A DNA stretch of 64,000 nucleotides, from positions 54,764 through 118,763 of the forward strand of contig CAZGUX010000105.1 in assembly GCA_964529305.1 (NCBI GenBank), read 5' to 3'. Positions 34,056 through 44,312 of this stretch are shown piece by piece; positions within the stretch are counted from its first letter, which is position 1, and each line of letters begins with the position of its first letter. The position numbers and the translations under genes are program-made. The stretch comes from CAZGUX01 sp964529305. GTDB lineage: Bacteria > Acidobacteriota > Terriglobia > Bryobacterales > Bryobacteraceae. The notes beneath the pieces are model-generated. The model ran no database searches. It saw only the letters and a list, made by a program, of their open reading frames with translations, and had not been told where the DNA came from.

Positions 34056-34121
34056 GGAGAGGAGGCGTTCACCGGTCCAACGGCCCTGACATCACTGCCC
34101 GCGGCTGGCAAAACTTTGTGA

Positions 34122-34195
34122 CGCAGACACTCGTGTTTGCGGCGTCGAGACGCGTCTCGACGCTTGGACCGGACCGCCCAAGGGCGGTCCGGTCC
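34122..34195. repeat. Triple-hairpin cassette between convergent genes
   Basis: Three inverted repeats in a row: CGCAGACAC with GTGTTTGCG (34122-34141, one mismatch); a perfect 22-base palindrome at 34142-34163 whose half is GCGTCGAGACG; and a perfect 14-base stem GGACCGGACCGCCC (34166-34179) with its complement (34182-34195) around AA. It fills the gap between two genes that end head to head (34055 and 34209), where it may stop transcription from both sides or be a REP-type mobile repeat. There is no T-run. Confidence 0.8.
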
Positions 34196-34208
34196 CCTGT
34201 AAGTCGCA

Positions 34209-37200
34209 CTAGAACGTGAGCCGGAGTCCCATCGTGATCACGCGGCCGACGTTTTGAACGCCAGTCGGGCGACCGAAATTGGAGGCGGCCAGGGTTCCGA
34301 CAATACCCCCAAAATTGGTCCGGTTGAAGCAGTTGTTGCAATCGGCGCGGTACTCGAAGACGACATCCCTCTCAGCCGGGAGCCGAACGGTGGTCCTCTT
34401 GATGATCGCTATTCGTTCGGTCATGCGCATCGGGTTCCGCATCTCGTTCTGGTAGCGGTTGGCGCTTCCGAACTGGTAGGAGCCAGGAATCGAAAAGGCG
34501 TTGCGATTCAGCCAGACGGTGCTTGGGTTGTTGGGGTCGAGATCCTCGCGTGCGGTGGAGGTCCGGATCTCCTGACCGGTCAGGTTCGCCTTACGGAAGA
34601 GGGTGAACAATCCGCCGTTGCCCAGTTCGCCCACAGGCGTAGACAAGGCAATCAGGGTACCGGAAGCGTACTGTGCGACGCCCGCAAAGGACCATCCGCC
34701 CACGATCCAGTCCGTGTAGCGAGTCGTGGAGAGCCACTTCTTCCCTTTGCCGAACGGCATGTCAAAGGTGGTCATGATATTGACGGTGTGCGGAACGTCG
34801 AAGAACATCAGGCTCTTTTCATCGCGGAAGTTATAGCTGTCCTGCGCCTCATCCTGGAAGGCCGTCTGACTTCGCGTAAGAGTGGAGAGCGTCTTGGACC
34901 ATGTGTAATTCGAGAAGAACTGGAAGCTCCCGAATCGTTTGTCAAACTTGACTTGGAGGGAGTCATACCAGGAACGGCCTTGAGCGCCGTAGTGGTCCGG
35001 TAGGTCGAGAAACTGCGGATAGGGCCGCAGGGCTTGGGCCAACGACCCATTGAAGCCGGCGAAGGGAGGCCGGAACCCGGCCGCGACCACCGCGGGGCTG
35101 TTGATGTTCTCCCGCAATAGCGTACCGAGGGTGAGGTATCGGGGGCTGACCTGGTTCAGCTGCAACGTGGAGTTCATGTTGGTGCCTCGGCTGCCGACAT
35201 AGGCGGCCTCGACCACGTACCCCTTGCCGATCTCGCGTTGCAGGCCGAGACTCCAGTTCTTCTGTCGCGGCTGGATACCCGAACGAGGCGACAAGTACCA
35301 CGGAGATGAACCGTTGGCGAAGCTCGGGTCGATGAAAGGCGGCGGCACGAATCCCGGCGGCGGAGTTATCCCGGCGTCCCAATTGAAGGCTTCGGACAAG
35401 CCGTCAGAGAACCGCTGCACCTGGGCCGAGAACCCAAGCGAGCATCCTAGACAGAAGCCCCCCGTGGTGTGGTTGCCGGGAGAGTAGGAAATGCCGTAGC
35501 CGGCCCGCAAGACGGTCTTGGTGTTGATCTGCCAGGCGCCGCCCACGCGGGGACCGATCTCCGACCAGTCGATATCGCCGAAGCGCTTGCGATTGGTACG
35601 GCCCGGCCCGAACCCGGAATAGACTAATGCTCCCGGAAGGCCGCCCGCTCTGGGATTGGGCAAGCTGGGATCGAACGATGTGAACTCGCCGAGCGGATTG
35701 AACCGAGCCAGAGGAACGTCGTAGCGGACGCCGAGATTCAGGGTGAGTCTCGGGTGAACCTTCCAATTATCTTGCACGTAGAAGGCCTGGTAGCCGTACC
35801 GAGCCTGATCGTCAGGGTTGGCAGCGTTGATATTGTACTCGCCGGTATTTACCAGTCCGAGCAACATGCTGGCAAAGGAGTGGCCCGTGGTCGCCACCGC
35901 TGACGGAAGCGCAGTCTGGTTGCGCTCGAAATTGAAAGTGCCGTTAGTAAACGCCAGATCGAGCGGGTTGCTGAACGTGCGGAGGCGGCGGATGTCGGTT
36001 CCGATCTTGTACTCGTGTTTGCCGCGGATCCAGGTAAGACCCTGGGTAAAGTGGAAAGTCCAGTTGATCTGGCTGCCGACGTTCTTACCGTCTCGGACGC
36101 CGAGGTCAGGGAGACCGTCAAGCGGGGAGTTGCCCGCTCCAGTCGTGGCCGCCAGGCTGCCTGAGCCTGCAAACCGAATCCTGGGCATGGAATCCGCTAC
36201 TCCGCGGGCCGTACCTGGAATATTGAGCTTGCTCCCCCATCCCTTGTGATCCTGTGATGTGTTGTCCCATCCGGTCGGCAGCGTCGTAAAGCCGAAATTG
36301 GCGTTGAGCAGCAGGTTGGGCCGGACGATCCAGTCGTAGTTGAAGCGCAGGTTCTTGGGCTTGCGGTAGTTGTCGAGTCCGCCGCCCAGAGGCCCTGGGT
36401 AAAACGACTGCGTGATGGTGCGATTCGATTCGTAGCTGAAGAATCCGCTCACCCGATGGTTCGCCGTGATCAGGTGGTCGCCCTTGAAGCTGTACATGTA
36501 ACGATCGAGTGCCGAAGAGCCGAGGAACACGTAGTTGTTGATGATGCCGGAACCCGCGTTAGGCTCCGGGAACAGCGGAAGCAGCACTTGGGAGACCCGG
36601 CTGAAGCGGTTCGCAGGGATTCGGTTACCCGCGAACGGCTGCCGGGTAGTGGCGGCGCCGCTTCCCGAGGTTGTTGCGGGATCGTAAATCAGCTGGCTCA
36701 ACTCACCGAAATCTCCCTGCTTCATGCGCACGGTCGGCGCCGTAGTCGTGTTGGGAACCGGGGTGACCGGCAGCTGGTCGGTAACGTACGTGAAGTAGAA
36801 GAAGGTTTTGTTCTTGCCGTCATAGACCTTGGGGATCCATACTGGTCCGCCTGCCGCGCCACCAATCTCATTGCGCCTCGATTTGGGCCGGAAGCCTGGA
36901 GGGTTGTTTCGGTTCTGGTTGATGGACCAGCCGGCCGCGTTAAAGATGTCGCGCACCATGTTGTAGTAGGCGGCGCCGTGGATGTCGTTGGTGCCGGATT
37001 TGGTGACGAACAACTCGATTCCTCCGCCGACGCGCCCATACTCGGCGTTGAAGGAGTTGGTGACGAGCTTAAACTCGCCGAACATCTCGGCCGAAGGGAA
37101 GTCAAAGACCACGCCGCCAGATTCCGGAATGGTGTGGCTCGCGCCGTCGATCATCGACTCCTTGCCGCGACGGGGGCTCCCGTTAATGCTCTGGTCGCCA

Positions 37201-37706
37201 ATCTGGTTGACGCCCGGCATGAACGTGACAAACGCGGATGGATTACGGATGCCGCCGAAGAAGAGCGGTAGGTCTTTCATGAACTTCGGCGAGAAGCTCT
37301 GGCTCACTTCGGGACCTTGGGTCTGAAGGACCGGTTGCTCGCCCGTGACTTCCACGGACTGCTGCACGTCGCCGATCTCCAACGTGAGATCGAGCGGCTG
37401 GCGGAGCGCGATGCGGATCTCGAGATTGGTCCGAGTGAGTTTCTTGAATCCGGTCTTTTCACACGTAATGGTGTACGTTCCGACGGGAAGGCTGGGGAAC
37501 GCGTAGACACCGGCTGCCGAGGAGGTGGTGGTGAGTTCTTGCCCGGAAGTGTCGGATCGGGCCGTGACTTTTGCATCCGGTACAGGGCTCCCAGAAGGGT
37601 CTGATATCAGGCCGGACACTGAACCCGAACTGGTTTGGCCATGCGACAGTCCAGTCAGCAGAAACAACGCCAGCGTGCACATCAGGGTTACACGATAGGC
37701 TTTCAT
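34209..37706 (-). CDS. Oar-type TonB-dependent receptor
   Basis: A 1165-residue outer-membrane protein. Signal peptide (MKAYRVTLMCTLALFLLTGL), CarboxypepD_reg domain (residues about 25-110; SGLISDPSGSPVPDAKVTAR, PSLPVGTYTITCEKTGFKKL), plug (about 125-240) and a long barrel with many YDSLQVKFDKRFG-type strands, ending in MGLRLTF with the terminal aromatic needed for BAM assembly. Such large receptors are abundant in Acidobacteria and are thought to import oligosaccharides or act as adhesins. AAAGGA lies before the ATG at 37706, which I prefer to one 43 codons upstream. The gene stands alone between a GH-like gene and the cytochrome/DUF1549 gene. Confidence 0.92.
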   Translation of the reverse strand: MKAYRVTLMCTLALFLLTGLSHGQTSSGSVSGLISDPSGSPVPDAKVTARSDTSGQELTTTSSAAGVYAFPSLPVGTYTITCEKTGFKKLTRTNLEIRIALRQPLDLTLEIGDVQQSVEVTGEQPVLQTQGPEVSQSFSPKFMKDLPLFFGGIRNPSAFVTFMPGVNQIGDQSINGSPRRGKESMIDGASHTIPESGGVVFDFPSAEMFGEFKLVTNSFNAEYGRVGGGIELFVTKSGTNDIHGAAYYNMVRDIFNAAGWSINQNRNNPPGFRPKSRRNEIGGAAGGPVWIPKVYDGKNKTFFYFTYVTDQLPVTPVPNTTTAPTVRMKQGDFGELSQLIYDPATTSGSGAATTRQPFAGNRIPANRFSRVSQVLLPLFPEPNAGSGIINNYVFLGSSALDRYMYSFKGDHLITANHRVSGFFSYESNRTITQSFYPGPLGGGLDNYRKPKNLRFNYDWIVRPNLLLNANFGFTTLPTGWDNTSQDHKGWGSKLNIPGTARGVADSMPRIRFAGSGSLAATTGAGNSPLDGLPDLGVRDGKNVGSQINWTFHFTQGLTWIRGKHEYKIGTDIRRLRTFSNPLDLAFTNGTFNFERNQTALPSAVATTGHSFASMLLGLVNTGEYNINAANPDDQARYGYQAFYVQDNWKVHPRLTLNLGVRYDVPLARFNPLGEFTSFDPSLPNPRAGGLPGALVYSGFGPGRTNRKRFGDIDWSEIGPRVGGAWQINTKTVLRAGYGISYSPGNHTTGGFCLGCSLGFSAQVQRFSDGLSEAFNWDAGITPPPGFVPPPFIDPSFANGSSPWYLSPRSGIQPRQKNWSLGLQREIGKGYVVEAAYVGSRGTNMNSTLQLNQVSPRYLTLGTLLRENINSPAVVAAGFRPPFAGFNGSLAQALRPYPQFLDLPDHYGAQGRSWYDSLQVKFDKRFGSFQFFSNYTWSKTLSTLTRSQTAFQDEAQDSYNFRDEKSLMFFDVPHTVNIMTTFDMPFGKGKKWLSTTRYTDWIVGGWSFAGVAQYASGTLIALSTPVGELGNGGLFTLFRKANLTGQEIRTSTAREDLDPNNPSTVWLNRNAFSIPGSYQFGSANRYQNEMRNPMRMTERIAIIKRTTVRLPAERDVVFEYRADCNNCFNRTNFGGIVGTLAASNFGRPTGVQNVGRVITMGLRLTF

Positions 37707-38371
37707 GGTTTCCTTTCTTCTCTTCTTCGCTGCGCCAAAGCTCGGCCTTGGCATGGTTTCCCGATCGATGTGAAGGAGCCTCATAGCGACCGCGAACCGG
37801 TCGAAGACGAGCGCCCCAAAAGCAAAACCTCGCACTAGTTAGCTAATAGGATAGACCAAATCGTAACCGTCAGACGCAAGGGTTCCCATGGTTACTGACT
37901 TATCAAGTCCGCTTTGCAGTTCGCTCGTCCACCGGAAAATTCGAAGGGAACAAGAGTGTTGGTCACGATCATCCCGCGTTGCAGGATCATCCGCGCCTTG
38001 AAGGACACGACTGCCGACGGCAGGAGATCGTCACGCTTTTCATTTGGGTAACCCCGCACGAATTCGGGCCCCCTGGAGCGCGATCCCTTTCGGCCCGACT
38101 ATTCGCCGTTTGCGTGTATCTTCCGACGGAACAGGTCCTTCTGCCCACGGCTGAACAGCAGATCGTAAGACGCTGGCAATAACTTGCCGGCTCAATTGGC
38201 TTCGTTCTGTCTCCTATTGGGAAAGCCAGACCGGGCGGCCGGACTGCCGCGACCAAAAACGGGGTTTAGCCCAAACCGGTCGGCCGGCGCCAGGCGCCGG
38301 ATCGAAGGCCGTGGGGCCTACCGGCGAATTCCTCCCCGGTCCCGGTTCGGCTTCGATAAAATGGCTCCCAA
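37707..38371. other. Divergent intergenic region
   Basis: About 665 bases between two divergent genes. It holds a TTGGCTTCGTT motif (38196-38206) shared with 7280-7290, and a perfect hairpin CCGGCGCC-A-GGCGCCGG (38284-38300). No coding frame has family features. Confidence 0.55.
38284..38300. repeat. Perfect GC hairpin upstream of the cytochrome gene
   Basis: CCGGCGCC (38284-38291), A, GGCGCCGG (38293-38300). It lies about 70 bases before the GTG start of the next gene and directly after a short GGTTT/AAACC dyad. It could be a REP-like remnant or affect the 5' leader. Confidence 0.45.
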
Positions 38372-41110
38372 GTGACCCGATACGGACTGCTGTTTCTGGG
38401 ATTCTCGGTGCTGGCCGCGGGGGCGGCCGAGACGGCGCCGGCCGAAGCGTTCGAAAAGAGCGTCCGGCCCCTGCTGGCGGCCAAGTGTCACTCCTGCCAC
38501 GGGACTCAGATGCAGATGGGTGGATTGAACCTCGCCACCGCCGAGGGACTGCGCCGGGGCGCCACCTCCGGACCCATCCTGGATCCGGCGGATCCGGACA
38601 ACAGCCGATTGCTGCGCGCCGTTCGCCATCAGGGCAAAATCAAGATGCCTCCGGCCGGGAAACTGAGCGACGCCGAGATTGCCTCCCTGCGCGACTGGGT
38701 GAGTGCCGGCGCGCCGTGGCCCGCCGGACAAGCGACCCCGCCGCGGACCGCCGAGATCTTCTGGTCGTTCCGCCCCGTGAGCGCGGCGGTTCCTCCGGCG
38801 GTGAACCACACCGCCTGGGTTCACAACGACGTCGACCGGTTCATTCTGGCCAAACTCGAGAACCAAGGCATTGAACCCGCGACGCCGGCCGGCCGATTGA
38901 CCTTTCTCCGCCGCGCCACGTTCGACCTGACCGGATTGCCTCCCAGCGAGCGCGAAGTGCGGGAGTTCCTGAACGACCGCGCGCCCGATGCGGTCGCGCG
39001 CCTGATCGACCGCCTGCTGAGTTCGCCGCGATACGGCGAGCATTGGGGCCGCCATTGGATGGACGTCGCGCGCTATGCCGATTCGACCGGCGCGGACGAG
39101 GATCACCGCTACCCCTACGCGTGGCGCTATCGCGACTACGTGATCGACGCGTTCAACCGCGACCTGCCTTTCGATCAGTTCGTCCGCGAGCAGGTGGCCG
39201 GCGACCTTCTGCCGGCTGAAGACGGTTCGCGAGTCAACCTTCGCGGCATCGTCGCCACCGGATTCCTGGCCCTCGGTCCCAAGCTGATCGCGGAACAGGA
39301 CAAGCCCAAAATGTTTTATGACATCGTCGACGAGCAGATCGAGGTAACGGGCAGGGCGTTTCTCGGCCTGACCCTGGCGTGCGCGCGATGCCACGATCAC
39401 AAGTTCGATCCGATCTCGACCAAGGACTATTACAGCCTGGCCTCCATCTTCGCCAGCACCCGGCAACTGGAGAAACTCGAAGGCACGGTCTCGCAACTGT
39501 ACTTCGCGCCCCTGGTTCCTCCCGAGGAAGCCGCCCGGTGGCGGGAGCACAAACGGAAACTCGAAGACAAGAAGAATGAGATCGACGAGGTAGCCGGCGA
39601 GGAAGCCGCGCGTTATCGCGATCGTCTGACGCCCCGGATCGCCGCCTATATGCTGGCGGCCCGCGAGGTGTACCGGGAGGGGAAAGACCTCGCGCAGACC
39701 GCCGCGGGGACTTCGCTCGACCCCGAGATCCTCCAGCGCTGGGTCGACTACCTGAAGCCCACCAAGGAGCGCCGCCCGCATCTGGAGCCGTGGTATCAGC
39801 CGAACTCCGGGACAGCCTCGGCCGAGGAGTATCAATCGGCCTTTGCGGCCACCGACCGGCAACGGCGCGACGCGCGGAAGAAGTGGAAACAAGAGGTCGC
39901 GGAGGCCAAAGCCAAGGGAGCGGAGCCTCCTCCGCCGCCGAAGTTTCTGGCCGGCGACAACCGTTTCTACACGGAGGTGATCGCCGCCAAAGGCCCCCTC
40001 GCATTGCCGGAGAAGGACCGGGAAACCCTCTTCACCGAAGAGAACCGCCACAAGCATCACCGCCTGACGGCGGAGTTGAAAGCGCTGAAGGACTCCGGTC
40101 CGCCGGATCCGCCGCTGGCCTGCGGCGTCGCCGAGGACAAGCCCGTCACGCAGCGTGTCTTCCTGCGCGGCAATCCGGCGTCGCTCGGCGACGAGGTTCC
40201 CAAGCGCTTCCCGCTCGTACTGGCCGGGCACGAGCAAACGCCCATCACCCAGGGCAGCGGCCGGCGGGAACTGGCCCGCTGGCTGAGCGAACCGAAGAAC
40301 CCGCTCACCGCGCGGGTCATGGTCAACCGCATCTGGCAGTGGCATTTCGGCGAAGGCCTGGTGCGTACGCCGAGCAACTTCGGCCGCATGGGGGAGCGTC
40401 CCACGCATCCCGAACTGCTCGACTATCTGGCCAACCGCTTCATGGCCGAAGGCTGGTCGGTGAAGGCGATGAACCGGCTGATCATGCTGTCGAGCGCGTA
40501 CCGGATGAGTAGCCTCCCCAGCGCCGCGGCATTGGAGAAGGACTCCGACAACCGCCTTTGGTCCCGGTTTCAGCGGCGCCGCCTGACGGTGGAAGAAATG
40601 CGCGACTCGCTGCTGGCCATCGACGGATCGCTCGACGCCACCATGGGCGGCTCCATGCAAACGGGCGAAGGCACCGACAAGGAATTCAGCGACGACCGCA
40701 AGAGCCTGAGCCCGGACGAAAGCAAACGCCGCCTGGTCTATCTGCCGCTGCGGCGCTCGAACCTGCCCAGCCTTCTCAACCTGTTTGACTTCGGCGACGC
40801 CACCACCACTTCCGAAGGGCGCACCCAGACCAACGTCGCGCCCCAGGCCCTCTACATGATGAACAGCGGCTATGTCGCCGGGCGGGCCAAGGCGCTCGCC
40901 GGGCAATTGCTTCGGGACACCGCCCTGACCGATGAAGGCCGCATCGAGCGAGCCTACTACCGCGTGATCAACCGTCCCCCCGACCCGGAGGAGACCCGAT
41001 CGGCCGTCGACTACCTCGCGCGATTCCCCGCGCGCGGCGACGCCGCTCTGGCGTGGAGCAGCTTTTGCCGCACGCTGATCGCTTCAAACGACTTCCTGTA
41101 CATTCACTGA
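38372..41110 (+). CDS. Planctomycete-type cytochrome c / DUF1549 / DUF1553 protein
   Basis: A 912-residue exported protein. After a signal peptide, residues about 25-100 form a PSCyt1-type cytochrome c domain with a heme motif in LLAAKCHSCHG and the distal region KMPPAG. DUF1549 follows (about 155-365; VDRFILAKLENQGIEPATP, FLRRATFDLTGLPP, HWGRHWMDVARYADS, with a second LACARCHDHKFDP CxxCH motif). Low-complexity coiled-coil-like sequence is at about 390-560, and DUF1553 at about 620-890 (LTARVMVNRIWQWHFGEGL). Such proteins pair with DUF1501 proteins and are thought to act in periplasmic polysaccharide breakdown; the reaction is unknown. The start is a GTG at 38372. Confidence 0.92.
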   Translation: MTRYGLLFLGFSVLAAGAAETAPAEAFEKSVRPLLAAKCHSCHGTQMQMGGLNLATAEGLRRGATSGPILDPADPDNSRLLRAVRHQGKIKMPPAGKLSDAEIASLRDWVSAGAPWPAGQATPPRTAEIFWSFRPVSAAVPPAVNHTAWVHNDVDRFILAKLENQGIEPATPAGRLTFLRRATFDLTGLPPSEREVREFLNDRAPDAVARLIDRLLSSPRYGEHWGRHWMDVARYADSTGADEDHRYPYAWRYRDYVIDAFNRDLPFDQFVREQVAGDLLPAEDGSRVNLRGIVATGFLALGPKLIAEQDKPKMFYDIVDEQIEVTGRAFLGLTLACARCHDHKFDPISTKDYYSLASIFASTRQLEKLEGTVSQLYFAPLVPPEEAARWREHKRKLEDKKNEIDEVAGEEAARYRDRLTPRIAAYMLAAREVYREGKDLAQTAAGTSLDPEILQRWVDYLKPTKERRPHLEPWYQPNSGTASAEEYQSAFAATDRQRRDARKKWKQEVAEAKAKGAEPPPPPKFLAGDNRFYTEVIAAKGPLALPEKDRETLFTEENRHKHHRLTAELKALKDSGPPDPPLACGVAEDKPVTQRVFLRGNPASLGDEVPKRFPLVLAGHEQTPITQGSGRRELARWLSEPKNPLTARVMVNRIWQWHFGEGLVRTPSNFGRMGERPTHPELLDYLANRFMAEGWSVKAMNRLIMLSSAYRMSSLPSAAALEKDSDNRLWSRFQRRRLTVEEMRDSLLAIDGSLDATMGGSMQTGEGTDKEFSDDRKSLSPDESKRRLVYLPLRRSNLPSLLNLFDFGDATTTSEGRTQTNVAPQALYMMNSGYVAGRAKALAGQLLRDTALTDEGRIERAYYRVINRPPDPEETRSAVDYLARFPARGDAALAWSSFCRTLIASNDFLYIH

Positions 41111-41112
41111 TC

Positions 41113-42531
41113 ATGGCGCCCACGCACCTTTCCCGTAGATATCTGCTTCGCCAGTCGGCCTGCGGCTTCGGCCTGGTGGGCTTGGCCGGCCTGTTGGCCG
41201 AGCAAGGCTTGGCGGCTGATCCGCTCGCGCCCAGGAAGCCCCACTTCGCACCCAGGGCGAAGCGGGTGATCTTCCTGTTCATGCACGGCGGACCGTCGCA
41301 CATGGATACGTTCGACCCCAAGCCCCGGCTCACCGCCGACCATGGCAAGCCTCTGCCGTTCAAGCGCCCCCTCACCTTCGCCGAGGGGCAGACCGGCGCT
41401 CTCTTCAAGTCGCCGTGGGAGTTCCGCCGTTACGGCCAGAGCGGACTGCCAGTGAGCGACCTGTTCCCGAATGTCGCCCGCTGCGTGGACGACATGTGCA
41501 TTATCCGGTCGATGGTGGGTGACAGCGTCGCGCACGGAGGCGCGGTCCTGCAGTTGCACACGGGCTCGAACACCTTCACGCGCCCCAGCATGGGATCGTG
41601 GGTCGTCTACGGGCTGGGCACCGAGAACCAGAATCTGCCCGCGTTCCTCACCATCAAGCCGGGCCTGTCGCACGGCGGGGCCAAGAACTGGAGTTCGGGT
41701 TTCCTGCCCGCGGCGTACCAGGGCACGGCCGTCGGACACGGAGGCATCAAGGTGGACGATCTCAAGGACCCGATCGAACACCTGCGCAATACCGGCCTCA
41801 CCCCGGAGCAGCAGCGCTACGAACTGGACATGATCCAGAAGGCGAATCGCCGCGCTTCGGAGCGCTGGAATCACGACCCGGAACTGGAAGCGCGTATCCA
41901 GGCGTTTGAGTTGGCTTTCCGCATGCAGACCGAGGCGCCCGAAGCGTTCGACATCAGCAAGGAATCGGAAGCGACGAAGAAGTTATACGGCATGGATGAG
42001 CCGGAGACTCGGGATTTCGGCTGGCAGTGCCTGATGGCGCGCCGGATGGCGGAGCGCAATGTCCGCTTCATCCAGATCAACCACGAGTACGGTCCGGGAA
42101 ACGAAGTGGGTTGGGACGCGCACTCCGAACTCATTCGCCTGCACACCCGCACCGCCCTGATGGTCGACAAGCCCATCGCCGGGTTGCTGACCGATCTCAA
42201 ATCCCGCGGTCTGCTGAAGGACACGTTGGTGATCTGGAGTGGTGAGTTCGGGCGCACCCCGATTTCTCAGGCAGGCGACGGGAGGGATCACAACCCGTAC
42301 GGCTACAGCGCGTGGATGGCCGGCGCGGGAGTGAAGAGTGGAACGGCGTATGGCGCGACGGACGATTACGGCTACTATGCGGTCGAGGACCGCATGCACA
42401 TTCACGACCTGCACGCGACCATGCTGCACATTCTGGGCTTTGATCACGAACGGCTGACGTTCTTCCACGCCGGCCGCAATTTCCGCCTGACGGATGTCGC
42501 GGGCAAGCCGGCAGCGAAGATCCTGGCGTGA
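41113..42531 (+). CDS. Tat-exported DUF1501 (sulfatase-like fold) protein
   Basis: A 472-residue protein starting 3 bases after the preceding gene's stop. A Tat signal (LSRRYLLRQSACGFGLVGLA) precedes the DUF1501 domain: VIFLFMHGGPSHMDTFDPKP with the metal-type His and Asp residues, VWSGEFGRTPISQAGDGRDHNP and HATMLHILGFDHERLTFFHAG. The domain is related to alkaline phosphatase/sulfatase folds, without the Cys/Ser of sulfatases. It is always found with DUF1549/1553 partners, so the two proteins very likely work together in the envelope. Confidence 0.92.
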   Translation: MAPTHLSRRYLLRQSACGFGLVGLAGLLAEQGLAADPLAPRKPHFAPRAKRVIFLFMHGGPSHMDTFDPKPRLTADHGKPLPFKRPLTFAEGQTGALFKSPWEFRRYGQSGLPVSDLFPNVARCVDDMCIIRSMVGDSVAHGGAVLQLHTGSNTFTRPSMGSWVVYGLGTENQNLPAFLTIKPGLSHGGAKNWSSGFLPAAYQGTAVGHGGIKVDDLKDPIEHLRNTGLTPEQQRYELDMIQKANRRASERWNHDPELEARIQAFELAFRMQTEAPEAFDISKESEATKKLYGMDEPETRDFGWQCLMARRMAERNVRFIQINHEYGPGNEVGWDAHSELIRLHTRTALMVDKPIAGLLTDLKSRGLLKDTLVIWSGEFGRTPISQAGDGRDHNPYGYSAWMAGAGVKSGTAYGATDDYGYYAVEDRMHIHDLHATMLHILGFDHERLTFFHAGRNFRLTDVAGKPAAKILA

Positions 42532-42545
42532 AAACTGCCTACAGG

Positions 42546-44219
42546 TCAATTCCGGTTTCGCCGTGCGACCAGCACCGTGACGTCATCTTCAAATCCCCGG
42601 CCCCCCGACCATTCCCGCAGTTCCGCCATCACGATCTCCACCACCGCCCCCGCGGAACAGGCCGGATGCCGCTCGATCAGGGCCGCGAGACGATCCTCAC
42701 CATACTCTTCGCCCGTGTTCGGATCGGTTGCCTCGCTCACGCCGTCGCTGTACAGAACGAGCGTGTCCCCTGGGTTCAGTTGCCCAGTGTGATGTTCGTG
42801 CGTGGCCAGCGGGAACAGACCCAGCGGCAGGCCGCCCTTGGCGAGCCACTCCACCGTGCCATCGGCCCGCGCGATCAGCGCCGGGTTGTGGCCGGCATTC
42901 GTATACGCGAAGTCTCCGCTGCTCGGATCGAGCAGCAAGGCAAATAACGTCACAAAGCGGTTCGACGGGCAGCGCGTGGCGATCAATTGGTTGGCGCGGG
43001 TGACGATGCCGGACACCGGGCGAGGCTCGTCGGCGAGGACGCGCAGATAGGCCTGCAGGCTCGACATCATCAGGGCCGCGGGCATCCCTTTTCCCGCCAC
43101 GTCGCCGACCACCAGCAGCAGTTTGCCTTCGGCCGCCGGCATATAGTCGTAATAGTCGCCTCCCACCGTATGGCATGCCACGTTGGTTGCGGCCAGGTCC
43201 CACCCGGGGATGGCGGGCGACGCGGCCGGCAGCAGTTTGGCCTGGATCTCGGCGGCCTGATTCAATTCGCGCGCCATGATCTCCTCCTGGCGTTCCACTT
43301 CCACCAGGCGGGCATGCTCGATCCGGATCGCGGCTACATTGGCCATCACGGTGAGCAGGTTCAGGTCGTCCCGGGTAAACGGCTGGATCAGGTTGGTCGA
43401 ATCGACATACACCAGGCCGATCACGCTGTCGCGCGTCTGCAGGGGCACCGCCATCACGCTGCGAACCGCCTGCGCCACGATGCTCTGGCGTTTGGCCAGA
43501 TCTATGTCCAGCGACGTATCGCTCACCAGCAGCGACTCGCGCCGCTCCACCACGCGGTCCCGCACCGTGCTGCTGATGCGAAAGCTGTCGCCCGCCGCGG
43601 CGCGAGGCACCAACTGGCCGTTTTCCAGCGTCAGCAGGACTCCTCGCGAGGCGCCCACGGCCTGAATGCCCAGGTCCAGCACCAAAGGGAACAGTTCCTC
43701 CAGCGGCCTGCGCCCCGCCAGTTCCTGGCCGGCGCGAATCAGGGCGTCGACGTGCCGGGTCCCGGAGATGGCCCCCTTGTCGTGGTGCAGCACGCCCTCC
43801 AGATTCGCGGCCACCATGGTCGACCCCTCGGCAACGGCTTGGCCCTTGTCGACAAACAGGACGGTCTTGACGAACGCCTCCGAATCGGGAATCTTGTACT
43901 CGATCAGCAGATGCCCGGCCGTGATCTGGTCTCCGGCCTGCAGCAGGTGCGGGCCTCCGATTCGCACTCCGTTGACCAGCGTCCCGTTCTTGCTGCCCAT
44001 ATCGGCCACAACCACGTCGGGTCCGATGCGTTCCAGCGACAGGTGCTGGCGGGACAGGCCCGCGTCCTCCGGATAGCAGAGATCGTTGTTACTGGCGCGC
44101 CCGATGGTGATGCGTCCCGATTCCATTGGCAGGGCGCGCGGCGGTTGGCCCGGAGACGCCAACGTAAGCTCCGGCCGGATGTCAGGCTGCGTAGGCAGTA
44201 AACGGGCGACGGAGGACAT
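42546..44219 (-). CDS. FHA-GAF-PP2C (SpoIIE/RsbU-type) serine phosphatase
   Basis: A 557-residue signalling protein. Residues about 25-105 are an FHA phosphothreonine-binding domain (ITIGRASNNDLCYPED, LSRQHLSL, DMGSKNGTLVNG). Residues about 150-310 are a GAF sensor domain (SVMAVPLQTRDSVIGLVYVD), and residues about 320-555 the SpoIIE-type PP2C domain (AAEIQAKLLPAA, VGGDYYDYMPA, VGDVAGKGMPAALMMS, FEDDVTVLV) with the metal-binding Asp residues. It would dephosphorylate an anti-sigma-factor antagonist or similar target. The ATG at 44219 is preferred over a TTG four codons upstream. It is convergent to the DUF1501 gene, with stops 14 bases apart. Confidence 0.93.
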   Translation of the reverse strand: MSSVARLLPTQPDIRPELTLASPGQPPRALPMESGRITIGRASNNDLCYPEDAGLSRQHLSLERIGPDVVVADMGSKNGTLVNGVRIGGPHLLQAGDQITAGHLLIEYKIPDSEAFVKTVLFVDKGQAVAEGSTMVAANLEGVLHHDKGAISGTRHVDALIRAGQELAGRRPLEELFPLVLDLGIQAVGASRGVLLTLENGQLVPRAAAGDSFRISSTVRDRVVERRESLLVSDTSLDIDLAKRQSIVAQAVRSVMAVPLQTRDSVIGLVYVDSTNLIQPFTRDDLNLLTVMANVAAIRIEHARLVEVERQEEIMARELNQAAEIQAKLLPAASPAIPGWDLAATNVACHTVGGDYYDYMPAAEGKLLLVVGDVAGKGMPAALMMSSLQAYLRVLADEPRPVSGIVTRANQLIATRCPSNRFVTLFALLLDPSSGDFAYTNAGHNPALIARADGTVEWLAKGGLPLGLFPLATHEHHTGQLNPGDTLVLYSDGVSEATDPNTGEEYGEDRLAALIERHPACSAGAVVEIVMAELREWSGGRGFEDDVTVLVARRNRN

Positions 44220-44312
44220 GGGGTGTTTCAAGTTTATCCCAGTGCCGCCGGCTGCCGCCGTATAGTCGGGCAGTCTCTGGAATGGCCGCCGCGATCCTGA
44301 TCCATCCCAGGG

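Noticed and set aside
38318..40906. Minus-strand open frame of 862 codons opposite the cytochrome/DUF1549 gene
   Set aside because: Composition typical of antisense GC-rich frames; the plus-strand protein has heme and DUF1549 motifs.
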